Notes: generated by a model from the sequence alone, not told the origin. DNA of 64,000 nucleotides from Candidatus Gastranaerophilales bacterium (GCA_944324915.1 CALUYD010000001.1:186001-250000); one strand, 5' to 3'. Numbered from the stretch's first letter, positions 8,431 through 19,203 are shown. Translations and numbers: made by a program.

Positions 8431-9825
8431 ATGAAAGCATATATAAGCGCTTCAAATAAAGAAAATATAGAACTTTTAGCTAAAAATCTACAAGATAAAA
8501 AATATGAAATATTTGCACCAAAAGAAACTTATAAATATCTTAAAGAAAAAAATATTAATGTTATCGAAAGTTCAATTAAAAAGGCTTTAGACGATAATTT
8601 CGATGTTGTAGCAATTAATTTAAATTCTTTTGAAGAATATTTAGATAAAAATATTGATGAACAAACCCTAATAGAAAATATTAATATAGAAGAAATTGCG
8701 CTATTAAGAGCATCTGCTAAAAATTATGAAAATACAATAGTTATCTCATCAGATAAAGACTATAATATCGATTTAGATGATATTACTTTAGAAAAACGCC
8801 AAGAGCTTGCTCTAAGCGCATTTTTGACAACTTCAAAATATGACTTTTTAGTAAATAAAAAATTATCTAAAGAATTTAAAATAAAAAATAATGAACAAGC
8901 ATATTATTTTAATAAACTCCAAAATTTAAGATACGGAGAAAACCCTCATCAAAGCGCAAGTTTATATAGCTATAAAAAAGAACTTGATTGGAATTTATTA
9001 AACGGAAAAGAAATGTCATATAATAATTTTCTTGATGCAACCGTTGCTCTTGAAATTGTTGCTGAATTTTTTGATGTTTCAGCTATTGCAGTTGTTAAAC
9101 ATTCTAATCCTTGCGCAGTAGCTCTAGCAGCAAATATTGAACAAGCGTTCGATAAAACGCTTGATAGCGACCCTATAAGCCCATTTAAAAGCACAATTGC
9201 AACAACAAAAGAAATAACTCTTTCATTAGCTAAAAAATTAAGACCAATGAATTTAGAAGTTATAATTGCTCCAAGTTATAATTCTGAAGCATTAGAAGAA
9301 CTAAAGAAAAACAAAAATCTAAGAATTTTAAAAATAAATACGCCTTTATGTGAAATTTTAAAATTTCAAGATGAAGAAATTAAATTAACTCCCTTTGGCG
9401 CTTTAATTCAAGAGAAAAACAATAAAGATTTAGATATTAAAACCTTCAAAGTAATGACAAAGAAAAAACCTGAACAAAGCGAACTTGAAGATATGATTTT
9501 TGCACACAAAGTTGCAAAACATGCTAAATCAAACGCTATTGTTGTAGCTAAAGACTTAAGAACAATAGGAATTTGTACAGGTCAACCAAATAGAATAGAC
9601 GCTCTTGAAGTTGCGCTAAATCGAGTATGTGATTCTAATAAAGAGGCAGTTGTTGCAACTGACGGGACTTTAGAAACAGCAGAAAGTATATTAATTATGG
9701 CGCAAAATAGAATAAGCTCAGTTATTCAAGTTGCAAAAAGTGCAAAAGACGCTGAAATTGCAAAAATTGCGGATAAATATAATATCTCAATGATTTCAAC
9801 AGGAATAAGACACTATAAACATTAA
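8431..9825 (+). CDS. purH: PurH-like protein: AICAR formyltransferase domain with reduced IMP cyclohydrolase domain
   Basis: PurH normally carries out the last two steps of IMP synthesis. This copy is 464 residues; the family usually has about 510-530. The start resembles the cyclohydrolase (MGS-like) domain, but at about residue 50 it jumps from the strand NVIESSIKKALDD straight to the FDVVAINLNSFEEY strand. The segment that normally carries GRVKTLHPKIHGG is missing. The DIGGP motif is also changed, to NINIEEIA. The transformylase half keeps RYGENPHQ (167-174) and KHSNPC (223-228). Its FGG motif reads SPFKSTIA, and SDAFFPF reads TDGTLETAES. The enzyme may keep only formyltransferase activity, or be a paralogue with another role. 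It precedes the MFS gene by 2 bases. Confidence 0.8.
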   Translation: MKAYISASNKENIELLAKNLQDKKYEIFAPKETYKYLKEKNINVIESSIKKALDDNFDVVAINLNSFEEYLDKNIDEQTLIENINIEEIALLRASAKNYENTIVISSDKDYNIDLDDITLEKRQELALSAFLTTSKYDFLVNKKLSKEFKIKNNEQAYYFNKLQNLRYGENPHQSASLYSYKKELDWNLLNGKEMSYNNFLDATVALEIVAEFFDVSAIAVVKHSNPCAVALAANIEQAFDKTLDSDPISPFKSTIATTKEITLSLAKKLRPMNLEVIIAPSYNSEALEELKKNKNLRILKINTPLCEILKFQDEEIKLTPFGALIQEKNNKDLDIKTFKVMTKKKPEQSELEDMIFAHKVAKHAKSNAIVVAKDLRTIGICTGQPNRIDALEVALNRVCDSNKEAVVATDGTLETAESILIMAQNRISSVIQVAKSAKDAEIAKIADKYNISMISTGIRHYKH

Positions 9826-9827
9826 TT

Positions 9828-10994
9828 ATGAATACTCTACAAAAAGAAAAAAGAGCAATTTTAGGGCTCAGTTTAGGACATTTTAATATCGATTTATATG
9901 CAGCATTATTGGTGCCATTATATCCTTTAATCACAACAAAATTAGGAATAAATTTGGCTTCAATAAGCGCTATAATTGCCTTGGGACACTTGGTTTCATC
10001 TATGATGCAACCTGTATTCGGCTTTATTTCAGATAAATTGCGCCATAGAGTATTTATGGTTTGGGGGCTTGTTTTTAGCTCAATTTTTATTCCTTTAGCA
10101 GTAAAAGCGACTACAACCGCCCTGTTTTTAACTTGTCTTTTACTTGGAATGCTGGGAAATGCCTTTTTCCACCCTCAAGTAAGCGCTTTAGTTAAAGAAT
10201 TCAACAAAAATAATCCTAATTTATCTAAAGATATGGGGGTATTTTTAGGCTTAGGCACAATAGGTTATGCCATAGGACCTTATTTATCCACTTTCACAAT
10301 GGGAAATTACGGCGAAAACGCATTTTTATTTTTAAGTTTAATAGGTTTAACAACAGCGATTTTTATTTACTTTTTCGTACCTAAAAAACCGGCAAAAGAA
10401 AGCTATGAAAAAGGAAATTTCTTTAAAATAATGTTTGAAATATTAAAAAATAAAACTTGCGTTTATCTAACATTTATTTCAACCATTAAATCAGCTATAA
10501 GCATTTCTTTTGGAACATATATTCCGTTTTTGCTTAAAAATCAAGGTTTTTCACTTGATAGCACAGGAATAATCGTAACCTTATTTTTTATATCAGGCGG
10601 ACTTGCTACCATTTTTAGCTCAAAAATTGAAAATAAAATCGGCGCAAATGGTGTTGTAGTTTTGTCATTTTTAAGCATTTTACCTTTAGTTTTAGGATTT
10701 TTATATACACTTAATTACAACAAAATAATTGCTTGCATATTGTTTATTTTAACAGGGTTTTTTATTCTGCTTTCAGTAGGCGTTATTCTTGTTCAAGCGC
10801 AAAAAACCATGCCGCAGCACACAGGAGTTGTAAGCGGTGTTATGCAAGGCTTTAGCTGGGGCTTAGGCGCATTATTTTTAGCACCGTTAGGAATAATAGG
10901 TCAAAACTTTGGCGTTGAAAAGATTTTAATTCTAATGGCGTCAATAGCTTTTGTAGTCGGTCTATACAGTGCAAAAGCCAAAAGAATAAGCTAA
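9828..10994 (+). CDS. MFS transporter, fosmidomycin-resistance (Fsr) type
   Basis: The 388-residue integral membrane protein has about 12 hydrophobic segments in the MFS pattern. The first loop reads GHFNIDLYAALLVPLYPLI and continues to FGFISDKLRHR, which is the family's G-x-x-D-R-x-R-like loop 2-3 motif and is typical of Fsr/MFS efflux carriers. The late segment QKTMPQHTGVVSGVMQGFSWG also fits that group. It is predicted to export a small toxic molecule or metabolite by proton antiport. It begins 2 bases after the purH-like gene, so the two are translationally close. It ends with a 4-base convergent overlap with the TolC-family gene. Confidence 0.88.
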   Translation: MNTLQKEKRAILGLSLGHFNIDLYAALLVPLYPLITTKLGINLASISAIIALGHLVSSMMQPVFGFISDKLRHRVFMVWGLVFSSIFIPLAVKATTTALFLTCLLLGMLGNAFFHPQVSALVKEFNKNNPNLSKDMGVFLGLGTIGYAIGPYLSTFTMGNYGENAFLFLSLIGLTTAIFIYFFVPKKPAKESYEKGNFFKIMFEILKNKTCVYLTFISTIKSAISISFGTYIPFLLKNQGFSLDSTGIIVTLFFISGGLATIFSSKIENKIGANGVVVLSFLSILPLVLGFLYTLNYNKIIACILFILTGFFILLSVGVILVQAQKTMPQHTGVVSGVMQGFSWGLGALFLAPLGIIGQNFGVEKILILMASIAFVVGLYSAKAKRIS

Positions 10995-12541
10995 ATATCT
11001 TCTTGAGAATTATCAATAACTTCGGAGCTTTCAGATTTTAGGGTTTGACCGATTGCTTTTTCTAAATTTGCTCTTGCGCTATTATAATCATAAATTGTTT
11101 GAAAATAACTTAATTTAGCGTCAAACAAGGCTACTTGAGCGTCTTTTAATTCAATCGCATCACCATAACCAACTTTATATCTGCCTGATGTTAATTCATA
11201 ATTTTCCTGAGCTTTTTCCATAGCTGTTTTTGCAACAGGAATTCTTGCTTTTGCATCTTTTAAGCGAGTATATACCGATTGAATTTCATAATAAATATCA
11301 TTAATTTGAGCTTTTGATTCATATTGAACTTGTTGATAAGCTGCTTTTGCTTCTTTAACTTGATTTCTAAGCATTACAGGATTTACGGTAGGGAATGTTA
11401 AAAAACCGCCATAATTAAACCAATGCTGGTCAGTCCAGCTGTCTATACCTCCTTTTGCATAATTTGCTTGAAATTCTAATGAAGGCATTGCAGTTTTCCA
11501 AGATAATTTAACTGCTTGATTTGCTTCTTCAACGCTTAACATAGTACCTTTAATATCAGGACGATTATTATTCGCAATTTCAACCGCCTCTTTCATAGTT
11601 ATATTAACAGGTTCATAAGTTAAAGATATATCTATCATATAAGGATCAACAAAAGGTAAACCTATTGCGTTATTTAATTGAGAATATGCAATATCTACAT
11701 TATTTTCAGCAGAAATTAGTTGAGCTCTTGCATCTTCCATATTTGTTTGAGCAAATAAAACATCAACTTTAGTTTTTGTGCCAACTTCCCAAAAAGCCAT
11801 TGCTTGATGATAAGTTTTTGTAAAATTATCAAGAGTTTCTTGAGCAACACGCTTTTTATTAAATGCATACAAAAGATTATAATAAGCGTCTTTTACTTGA
11901 CATACCACTTCATTTACGGTTTGATCAATTTCTGCTTTTGATTTTTCATAAGAAATTTTATCAATTGTATATTGATTTTGAGTATAGCCAAAGTCCCAAA
12001 CAAGCTGTCTGATACCAATTTGACCTAGGGTATATTTGTTAAATGCGCCAATTGACATTCTATTTCTCAACATAGAAAGGTCAGGCTTTTGATGATTTAA
12101 TGACGCGCTAAAATCTAAATAAGGAGTATATCCGGATAACGTTTCCCATTTTTTATATTTTGCCATTTCTGATTTAGCATAAGCTGCCTTAATTTTAGGA
12201 TTATTAATTAGCGCAAGCTCAATACAATCAGCCATATTAAGCTCAATAGATTTAGATATTCCGCCTTCTAATTTAACAACTTTATCGCTAGGTTGACCTA
12301 CATTCATATAAATATCAGTAGGAATTGAATATTCTTGAATTACTTTTTCATCAATTTTATATTCTTTTTTAGGTTTCTTTGTTTTTACCTTGATTTTTTT
12401 AGGTTTCTTTTCTCTTTTAAAAATAGATTTTCCTATATCAAGATCTTTATTGTTATCAGCGTTGTTATCTTCGCAATATGCACATTGTGTCATTGCTAAA
12501 AGACAAAGAATTATAAATGAAATCCTAATTCTATCTTTCAT
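10991..12541 (-). CDS. TolC-family outer membrane efflux protein
   Basis: This 516-residue protein is the outer-membrane channel of a tripartite exporter. An N-terminal signal peptide ([20 protein letters not shown]) is followed by a lysine-rich stretch (about 33-70) with low complexity. Two OEP repeats follow, each with long alpha-helical hairpins (about 100-290 and 310-500). AKSEMAKYKKWETLSGYTPYL and the YELTSGRYKVGYGDAIELKDAQ segment are typical. It is the last gene of the MFP-RND-TolC operon; its ATG overlaps the RND stop in a TAATG junction, so translation is probably coupled. Confidence 0.93.
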   Translation of the reverse strand: MKDRIRISFIILCLLAMTQCAYCEDNNADNNKDLDIGKSIFKREKKPKKIKVKTKKPKKEYKIDEKVIQEYSIPTDIYMNVGQPSDKVVKLEGGISKSIELNMADCIELALINNPKIKAAYAKSEMAKYKKWETLSGYTPYLDFSASLNHQKPDLSMLRNRMSIGAFNKYTLGQIGIRQLVWDFGYTQNQYTIDKISYEKSKAEIDQTVNEVVCQVKDAYYNLLYAFNKKRVAQETLDNFTKTYHQAMAFWEVGTKTKVDVLFAQTNMEDARAQLISAENNVDIAYSQLNNAIGLPFVDPYMIDISLTYEPVNITMKEAVEIANNNRPDIKGTMLSVEEANQAVKLSWKTAMPSLEFQANYAKGGIDSWTDQHWFNYGGFLTFPTVNPVMLRNQVKEAKAAYQQVQYESKAQINDIYYEIQSVYTRLKDAKARIPVAKTAMEKAQENYELTSGRYKVGYGDAIELKDAQVALFDAKLSYFQTIYDYNSARANLEKAIGQTLKSESSEVIDNSQEDI

Positions 12542-15500
12542 TAATTTTCATCCCCTTTATCTTTATTATGACATCTTTTTCTTTGACTATCCTCTCTTAA
12601 TTTTTGAATAATTGCATAGAACGATGGAACAAGCAATGTACCAACGATTACAGCTGCTACCATACCGCCAAATACAATTACACCCAATGATTTTCTTGAA
12701 TTACATCCGGGACCTACCGCAAATACTAACGGTAAAATACCTAAAATAAACGCTAAAGAAGTCATTATAACCGCTCTGAAACGTGTTCTTGCAGCGTTAA
12801 TTGCAGCTTCAATAATTGTAGCATTTTTTTCTTCACGTTCAGTTTTTGCAAATTCAATAATCAAAATCGCTTGTTTTGCAGCAAGACCGATTAACATAAT
12901 TAAACCGATTTGCGCATATAAATCCAAAGATTGACCCCAAACATATTGGAACAAAATAGCTCCCAACATCGCAATAGGTGCAATCAACATAACGCCGACA
13001 GGCAACATCCAGCTTTCATATAATGCTACTAAGAATAAATATACAAAAGTTAAAGACATAACAAGTACTGCCGTTGTTTGTCCTGCTGATTCAAGCTCTT
13101 GTAATGATGTACCTGACCAAGCAAAACCGGCGTCAGACGGCAAGTTTTCTTTTGATAGTTTTTCCATTTCCTTAATAGCATCGCCTGAAGATTGACCTTT
13201 AGCAGGGTTACCTGTAATTTGAATTGAATTATACATATTAAATCTTGTTATATTATATGGACCTACCACAGGTTCAATTGTAACCAAAGTCGATACAGGA
13301 GCAGATTTACCGTCTGCGGTTTTAACATAGATTTTATCAATAGAATCGATTGTTTCACGATATTGTTCATCAGCAGACATCATAACCCTGAATACACGAC
13401 CTTGAAGATTGAAGTCGTTTACATAATATGTACCAAATTGACTAGACAAGGCAGTATATACATCATTTACATTAATTCCTTGAGCAAGAATTTTTTCATA
13501 ATCAACCTTAATCATTAATTGAGGCGTAGCAGAGTTATATTGAGTAAATACACTTGTAAGTTTTGGATCTTGATTTGCCTTTAAAATAAGAGTTTTAGCC
13601 AAATCATGAAGCTCTTGAGGAGTTCTTGAACCTTTATCCAATAATTGATATTCAAAACCGCCAAACATAGATAAACCTTGAATTGCAGGCGGAACAAAAG
13701 CATACATGGAAGCATTCGGATATTTAGCACTCAGTGCATTAACCCTTGAAATAATTTCATCTACTTCTTTTTTAGAATTTTCTTTTTCTTCTTTTGACAT
13801 GAATAAAGATTTAACAAAAGAAGGTTTTAACCTTGTTTTCCATTCATCAAGATGCGCAATGATAATAGAAGTATTTTGACCGTTAAAACCATTCATGGTT
13901 AATGCTGAATGAATACCCGGGATTTTTAGTAAATCTTCTGTTAATTGATAAGTCATTTCATTAGTTTTAGCTAATGAAGTACCATCTTTAAATTGAACAT
14001 TTGTAAAAATAGCGCCCTTATCTTCAGTAGGCAAGAAACCTGATGGAATTAATTTAAACATCATAACTAACGCTAATAAAAGTACAAAATAAGTTATAAC
14101 CGTACGCTTTGGCATATCTATAAAATATTTTGTACCTTCCATAAAAGCAGTCTTAGTACGCTCAAAACCTCTATCAAATTTCTTTAGGGAAACATCCCAG
14201 CCGTAAGCTAAAAATTCGCCCCATGCTTTTAATTTTTCAATTCCTTTAAGATCTTTTTTATCAGACCAATAAGCATTATACAATTCTCTATATTTATTAT
14301 AAAAACTTCTTTGTGGCATTTCTTCTTTGCTTCTTAAGAAAATTGCACACAAAGCAGGAGCTAAAGTCAAAGCCATAACAGTAGAAATACCAACAGATAC
14401 AGCGATTGTAAGTGCAAATTGCTGATACATTTTACCTGTAATACCCGGGATAAATGCAACAGGAACAAACACCGCCATAAGTACCAAAGATGTTGCTATA
14501 ACAGCGCTTGAAACTTCTTCCATTGAAACAATGGCTGCTTCTTTAGGTTTTTTCCCTTCTTCAATATGCCTTTGTACGTTTTCAACAACAACAATAGCGT
14601 CATCAACAACCGTACCTACCGCAAGCACCAAACCAAATAAAGTTAAAATATTAATTGAAAATCCAAACATTGCAAACGCTGCAAATGTACCTATTAAAGA
14701 TACAGGAATTGCGCAAAACGGAACGATACTTGCTCTCCAATCGCCTAAGAATAAATATACTGTTGCAACAACGATTAATACAGCCAAAACAATTGCTTCA
14801 ACAACTTCATGCAATGAATCTTTTACAGAATCCGTTGCATTATAGAAAACATTATATGCAATACCATCTGGGAAAGATTTTGACAATTCTTCCATTTTCT
14901 TATTACATTTGTTTGCTACATCAATCGAATTAGCATAAGATAATTGGTTAACTGACATAACCGCAACTGATTTATTATCAACTTTACCGTCTGCTACATA
15001 ATTTTCACCTGCAAGCTCAACTCTTGCAATATCTTTAAGTCTTATAGTTTGACCCAATGAAGATGAGCGAACTATAATATTTTCAAATTCTTCAGGTGTT
15101 TTTAAACGCCCAGGTGTTCTTAACGTTAGAGCCATTTCAGTCATTTTTTTCATCGGTTGATTACCCAAAGCACCCGCTGAAACTTGGGCATTTTGTGCTG
15201 TTATCGCATTAGCTACTTCAGATGGCGAAACATTGAGTGCTGCCATTTTTTCACTATCAAGCCAAACACGCATAGAATAATCTTTACCGCCGAAAACTTG
15301 AACTTCTGCAACACCATAAATACGAGCTAATTCGTCTTTTAAATATATAGAAGCATAGTTTGATAAAGTTACCAAATCAACGGAATTATCAGGCGAATAA
15401 ATACCATAATACAATAATCCGCCACCACCTGTATTTTGTTTAACTGTTAAACCGTAACGAGATACATCAGACGGTAAGCGCGATGTTACTAAAGAAACTT

Positions 15501-15828
15501 TATTTTGAACGTTTACTACGTTCATATCAGGGTCTGAGCCTACTTCAAAATAAATTGTAAGTCTATATGAACCATCTTTAGAGTTTGAAGTCATATACAA
15601 CATTCTCTCAACACCGTTAACGGCAGATTCAATAGGTGCTGCAACCGTTGATTCAACTACATCGGATGAAGCACCCATATATGTAGCACTAACGGTAACT
15701 TGCGGAGGAGTAATTGTAGGATATTCCTCTAATGGCAAATTCTTCATTGCAATTAATCCGACTAAAATAATTACAATAGAAATTACAAACGCAAATCTCG
15801 GTCTATTTATAAAAAACTTACAATCCAT
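12541..15828 (-). CDS. RND multidrug efflux permease, HAE-1 (AcrB-like)
   Basis: The 1095-residue inner-membrane proton antiporter is slightly longer than AcrB (about 1050), mainly from an extra cytoplasmic stretch of about 60 residues around 500-560. It has the first membrane helix at residues 9-29, two large periplasmic porter domains and helices 2-6 and 8-12. Helix 4 contains [23 protein letters not shown], which holds the paired aspartates of the proton relay. The Lys partner region near [17 protein letters not shown] is also present. Substrates are probably amphiphilic drugs or bile-like compounds; this is inferred from the family. The start codon overlaps the adaptor stop by one base. 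Confidence 0.95.
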   Translation of the reverse strand: MDCKFFINRPRFAFVISIVIILVGLIAMKNLPLEEYPTITPPQVTVSATYMGASSDVVESTVAAPIESAVNGVERMLYMTSNSKDGSYRLTIYFEVGSDPDMNVVNVQNKVSLVTSRLPSDVSRYGLTVKQNTGGGGLLYYGIYSPDNSVDLVTLSNYASIYLKDELARIYGVAEVQVFGGKDYSMRVWLDSEKMAALNVSPSEVANAITAQNAQVSAGALGNQPMKKMTEMALTLRTPGRLKTPEEFENIIVRSSSLGQTIRLKDIARVELAGENYVADGKVDNKSVAVMSVNQLSYANSIDVANKCNKKMEELSKSFPDGIAYNVFYNATDSVKDSLHEVVEAIVLAVLIVVATVYLFLGDWRASIVPFCAIPVSLIGTFAAFAMFGFSINILTLFGLVLAVGTVVDDAIVVVENVQRHIEEGKKPKEAAIVSMEEVSSAVIATSLVLMAVFVPVAFIPGITGKMYQQFALTIAVSVGISTVMALTLAPALCAIFLRSKEEMPQRSFYNKYRELYNAYWSDKKDLKGIEKLKAWGEFLAYGWDVSLKKFDRGFERTKTAFMEGTKYFIDMPKRTVITYFVLLLALVMMFKLIPSGFLPTEDKGAIFTNVQFKDGTSLAKTNEMTYQLTEDLLKIPGIHSALTMNGFNGQNTSIIIAHLDEWKTRLKPSFVKSLFMSKEEKENSKKEVDEIISRVNALSAKYPNASMYAFVPPAIQGLSMFGGFEYQLLDKGSRTPQELHDLAKTLILKANQDPKLTSVFTQYNSATPQLMIKVDYEKILAQGINVNDVYTALSSQFGTYYVNDFNLQGRVFRVMMSADEQYRETIDSIDKIYVKTADGKSAPVSTLVTIEPVVGPYNITRFNMYNSIQITGNPAKGQSSGDAIKEMEKLSKENLPSDAGFAWSGTSLQELESAGQTTAVLVMSLTFVYLFLVALYESWMLPVGVMLIAPIAMLGAILFQYVWGQSLDLYAQIGLIMLIGLAAKQAILIIEFAKTEREEKNATIIEAAINAARTRFRAVIMTSLAFILGILPLVFAVGPGCNSRKSLGVIVFGGMVAAVIVGTLLVPSFYAIIQKLREDSQRKRCHNKDKGDEN

Positions 15829-17000
15829 TATTCTTTTTCCTCTTTGGATTTATCTTCTAAATCCTCACTGTTGGTCTTGGCAATTTTCACTTTCATTTTT
15901 GGCATTAATTTTGTCAAATTGGTTGCAACATAATCATCACCCAATTTTAAGCCATCTTTTATAATCCAATAATTTTCATATTGTCCACTGTCTTTAAAGT
16001 ATCTGACTTGAATAATATTATTTTCATTAACTACATACACATATCTTCCTTTTGAATCTTGCAAAGTAAATTCTTGAGGAAGTAATAAAACTTTTTGTTT
16101 AACATTTGAATAAACTTTAACTTTTACAAAATCCCCCGGAATTAAAATATGGTCATCATTTTGAAAAGTTGCTCTAAAATCAATAGTACCTGTTGTCATA
16201 GAGATTTGATTATCCCAAAAATCTTGAACACCTTTTATAGGATAAACTTTTCCGCTAGGTAAAATTACATCAACTTTAGGCAGTGCATCACCTTTTTTTG
16301 TAATAAAATCAAGCTCTCTTAATGTTTCAAATTGCTTTGAATCAACGCTATATTTTACATATATAGGATTTGTTTTAGTAACAGTAGCTAAAGTTCCAGA
16401 TTGAGCGCTAACATAATTCCCTTCTTGAATTTGAAGAGAACCGATTTTACCATCCACAGGAGAAGTAATTTTTGTATAACCGTAATTTCTTTGTGCCTCA
16501 GCTAAAGCTGCATTTGCTGATTGTAATTGAGCTTGAGCAGATAATTTATCAGCATATAAGCCATCAAAAGTAGATTTTGAAATAAAATCTTTCTTAACAA
16601 GCTCTGCTCCTCTTTCATAATCACGATTTGCTCTAAATAAATTAGCTTTTGCATTTTCAACATCAGCTTTTGCTTTATTTAATGCATTAATATATTGAGT
16701 AGGTTCAATAATCATTAGAACCTGACCTTTTTTAACAAAATCGCCTTCTTTAAAATATTTTTTTTGAAGATAACCGTCTATTCTGGCAACCAAATCAACC
16801 TTATCGCTTGATTGAACTCTGCCCGGGATTTCAATTGATTTATATATTTCAGCTTCTTTAACATAACCCAATTGAACAGTTGGAGTTGATGTTGCTTCGA
16901 GCATTTTTGCCCTGTTGTTTTCTCCAACTTTAACAATAGTAAAACGAATTCCGACTAATATTAAAATAACAATAGAAGTAATAATTAATATTTTTTTCAT
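15828..17000 (-). CDS. RND efflux periplasmic adaptor (AcrA/MexA-like)
   Basis: The 390-residue membrane-fusion protein is anchored by an N-terminal hydrophobic helix (residues 3-22). A biotinyl-lipoyl-like half motif ([31 protein letters not shown]) follows, then an alpha-helical hairpin (about 100-165) and the second lipoyl half ([23 protein letters not shown]). Beta-barrel and membrane-proximal domains complete it. A Glu/Lys-rich tail ends the protein. As first gene of the operon it links the RND pump to the TolC channel. The 180 bases upstream hold its promoter region, but I cannot pick out a clear consensus pair. Confidence 0.94.
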   Translation of the reverse strand: MKKILIITSIVILILVGIRFTIVKVGENNRAKMLEATSTPTVQLGYVKEAEIYKSIEIPGRVQSSDKVDLVARIDGYLQKKYFKEGDFVKKGQVLMIIEPTQYINALNKAKADVENAKANLFRANRDYERGAELVKKDFISKSTFDGLYADKLSAQAQLQSANAALAEAQRNYGYTKITSPVDGKIGSLQIQEGNYVSAQSGTLATVTKTNPIYVKYSVDSKQFETLRELDFITKKGDALPKVDVILPSGKVYPIKGVQDFWDNQISMTTGTIDFRATFQNDDHILIPGDFVKVKVYSNVKQKVLLLPQEFTLQDSKGRYVYVVNENNIIQVRYFKDSGQYENYWIIKDGLKLGDDYVATNLTKLMPKMKVKIAKTNSEDLEDKSKEEKE

Positions 17001-17231
17001 AGTAAAACCTATTTGCTCCCCAATTTACAGTATTTAATTTAACATAAATTAAAATGAATAATACGAAAAACTCAATAAAATCGTATATCAGATGTAGTGC
17101 AACACTAATTATACATAGCTAAAAAACTTTTTTCAAATAAGCGATTTAGGCAATATTAATTCTATCCAATCAGAGAATTTAAAAAAATGAAAAACTGCGA
17201 TAATAAAATTATCCTTTGCTTGGAGGTGATT

Positions 17232-17384
17232 ATGAATATAGAATATTTTAAAAAAATTATAAAAAATGTTGAAAAATATGATAAAAAAGCGACAAACCCC
17301 TTTCTTCAAAATCAATTTGAAAATAATCCTTTTAAATCAATATATGAACAAACTTATATTTGGGTGACAAAAGAGCGGGAATAA
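17232..17384 (+). CDS. 50-residue protein of unknown function
   Basis: I start this gene at ATG 17232 because a perfect Shine-Dalgarno sequence (GGAGGTGAT) lies just upstream; a longer in-frame ATG at 17187 has none. The product is small and basic-aromatic (MNIEYFKKIIKNVEKYDKK, then NPFLQNQFENNPF and YIWVTKE). It is soluble and has no recognised domain. The stop codon lies inside the loop of an intrinsic terminator, so this is a compact single-gene unit. I cannot assign a function. Confidence 0.6.
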   Translation: MNIEYFKKIIKNVEKYDKKATNPFLQNQFENNPFKSIYEQTYIWVTKERE

Positions 17385-17396
17385 ATCCCGCTTTTA
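17374..17396 (+). terminator. Intrinsic terminator of the 50-residue gene
   Basis: AGCGGGA-ATAAA-TCCCGCT followed by TTT. The TAA stop codon of the upstream small gene is in the loop. Confidence 0.8.
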
Positions 17397-17480
17397 GACT
17401 ATAAAATATTATTTTTTTTACAAAACATAATTTTTGTAGTATCTTTATATTAAATAGAATGTGGGAGTGATTTTAAGTCA

Positions 17481-18824
17481 ATGGCTGACGTAAATACGGT
17501 TGTTATAATTAGTGATAAACAGGAGTTAATCAATCAAATTTCTTCAAAATTAGTACTTTTGAGAAATTTGGATAAAATTAAATCTTGTTCGATTGAAGAA
17601 GCCCAAAATATGTTTGACGGCTTTAATCCTAATGTCATAATTTTACATTGCGATAACAACAACATGCGCGCACTAAGCCTAATTAGAAAAATAAAAAATC
17701 AAGAAATATATAAAAATCTTCCAATTCTTTTAATTAATGAAAATTGTTCAAGAGAAGTCATAATAGAAGCATTTGATAACGGCATAAGCGATGTTTTATT
17801 TATGCCAATTATAGATTACGAATTGCTTATAAGAACAATTTGGTGCTTACAAAAAAATGAATTAAATTTAAGCATTGAATCAAGAACTCAATTTCTAACA
17901 AATTTAGGAATAGTCCAAGCGCAAACAGGCGTTTATACACAAAAATATTGTGATGATTTCTTAAAAAATGAAATAGCTCAATCAAAAAAATACTCTCAAA
18001 AGGCTTGTATTCTATTAATTGCGCCTGATAAAAAATATCCTAATTATAAAGATCCTAAAGATTTTATCTCTATAATTAAAAAATCAATCCGTATCAATGA
18101 TTCGGTTGTTATTAAAGATGTTGACGAGTTTTATGTTTATTTGCAAAAAACAAAATTAAACGGTGCATATAGCGTTTTTGAACGTATCAACAACAATCTT
18201 GGCGTTGATTTTGGTGCTAACGCAGGAGTTGTTGAAGTTCAAGACCAAAGTTTTGAAGATATTAAAGACGCGCTAAGCGCAGCACTTAATAAAGCAAGCG
18301 AAAACACAAATTCGTTAATTGTTGCGTCTGATTTTTATGTAAAAGAGAAAAAACCTACAATCAGCCTTAAAAAACCGTCTGAAATTTTAGCAAGACATGA
18401 GGCTTTAATTGAAGATAACAAAACTTCAGCAAAACCTGCAAATGAAGTACAAAACGCTTTTGATAAAAACAGCATTAAATTATTTAATCAAGCGTTTTTA
18501 AGAAAAGTCAAAGTTGTTATTAACCCTGTATTTAAAAAATATGAAAATATCTTACGCATTAAAAAGCAAGATTTTGCAATAAATTCATATACAGGCAACA
18601 AATCCATGTTCAGCGTTTCATCAGGCGATGTTTGCGCTTCAATGGCTATTGAATATGACGGTATAGAACATGCACTTGTTCGCCTTACAATTACCGATAA
18701 CGACCAAAAAAGGCTGTTCGAAACCGAAACCATTGACTTTACTATTTTAGATTACCGCAAATTATCTTTGATGCTTAATGAATTAATTGATAAATTCATT
18801 ATCATATTAAAAAAGAAAGCATAA
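17481..18824 (+). CDS. Degenerate response-regulator/GGDEF protein
   Basis: The 447-residue soluble protein starts with a receiver-like domain (about 5-125) followed by a GGDEF-like fold (about 135-300). Both have lost their key residues. The receiver phosphosite position reads ILHCDNNNM, with His 56 where Asp is expected. The conserved Lys before a Pro (usually KPF) is Met (LFMPI). In the GGDEF part the opening AQTGVYTQKYCDDFLKNEIAQ is clear, but the active motif reads DVDEF (213-217). The last 110 residues form a separate beta-rich domain (about 340-447) that I do not recognise. It probably works as a binding protein rather than a cyclase. It is monocistronic, with a GGGAGTG ribosome binding site upstream. 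Confidence 0.75.
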   Translation: MADVNTVVIISDKQELINQISSKLVLLRNLDKIKSCSIEEAQNMFDGFNPNVIILHCDNNNMRALSLIRKIKNQEIYKNLPILLINENCSREVIIEAFDNGISDVLFMPIIDYELLIRTIWCLQKNELNLSIESRTQFLTNLGIVQAQTGVYTQKYCDDFLKNEIAQSKKYSQKACILLIAPDKKYPNYKDPKDFISIIKKSIRINDSVVIKDVDEFYVYLQKTKLNGAYSVFERINNNLGVDFGANAGVVEVQDQSFEDIKDALSAALNKASENTNSLIVASDFYVKEKKPTISLKKPSEILARHEALIEDNKTSAKPANEVQNAFDKNSIKLFNQAFLRKVKVVINPVFKKYENILRIKKQDFAINSYTGNKSMFSVSSGDVCASMAIEYDGIEHALVRLTITDNDQKRLFETETIDFTILDYRKLSLMLNELIDKFIIILKKKA

Positions 18825-18831
18825 TACTTCT

Positions 18832-18857
18832 GTGGTTCATCAGGACACCACTTTTAA
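18832..18857 (+). terminator. Possible weak terminator
   Basis: GTGGT / ACCAC stem with a 10-base loop followed by TTTT, just after the degenerate GGDEF gene. The stem is short. Confidence 0.4.
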
Positions 18858-18868
18858 TAACATCAAAA

Positions 18869-19075
18869 TTAATTGTTGCTAACTAAAATTTCTCTAAACG
18901 CTGCTAAACCGCGAGCAGAAATCTTTTTGTTTGTTTGTCTTTGTTCTTTTGCAATGTTAAAAATACGAACAATTCTTCTGATTTCTTCTTGGCTTTTAAT
19001 TGTATTTGTAGCATACACATTTTTAACTTTTTCAGCGGAAATGTTAAATAAAGCATTTAGTTCAACTTCTGTCAT
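18869..19075 (-). CDS. Small helical protein, function unknown
   Basis: The 68-residue hydrophilic protein has no signal peptide (MTEVELNALFNISAEKVKNV, then IRRIVRIFNIAKEQRQ and ARGLAAFREIL). The composition suggests three helices and a nucleic-acid-binding size, but I see no definite helix-turn-helix. An AGAGAG purine stretch precedes the ATG. I prefer this strand because the opposite reading is an uninterrupted hydrophobic mirror of it. Function unknown. Confidence 0.55.
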   Translation of the reverse strand: MTEVELNALFNISAEKVKNVYATNTIKSQEEIRRIVRIFNIAKEQRQTNKKISARGLAAFREILVSNN

Positions 19076-19174
19076 AACTACTCTCTATAATTGGCTATAA
19101 TACTTTTCATGTTTATAAAGTATTTTTTTGTCGCCTAATTGCAGAAAAGATTTATTTTGTTACAAAAGTTAATA

Positions 19175-19203
19175 AAAGACCCTCTTTAATAAGAGGGTCT
19201 TTC
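19175..19203. terminator. Strong intrinsic terminator below fabI
   Basis: A perfect 12-base stem AAAGACCCTCTT / AAGAGGGTCTTT with a 4-base loop lies 18 bases beyond the fabI stop. A/T runs on both sides would let it work in either direction. Confidence 0.88.

Noticed and set aside
17133-17315. Minus-strand open frame of 60 codons
   Set aside because: Almost all hydrophobic Phe/Ile/Tyr from AT-rich DNA and opposite to the small gene with a perfect ribosome site.
18873-19100. Plus-strand open frame of 75 codons with hydrophobic product
   Set aside because: It is the mirror of the hydrophilic minus-strand gene at 18869-19075, which has a better start.
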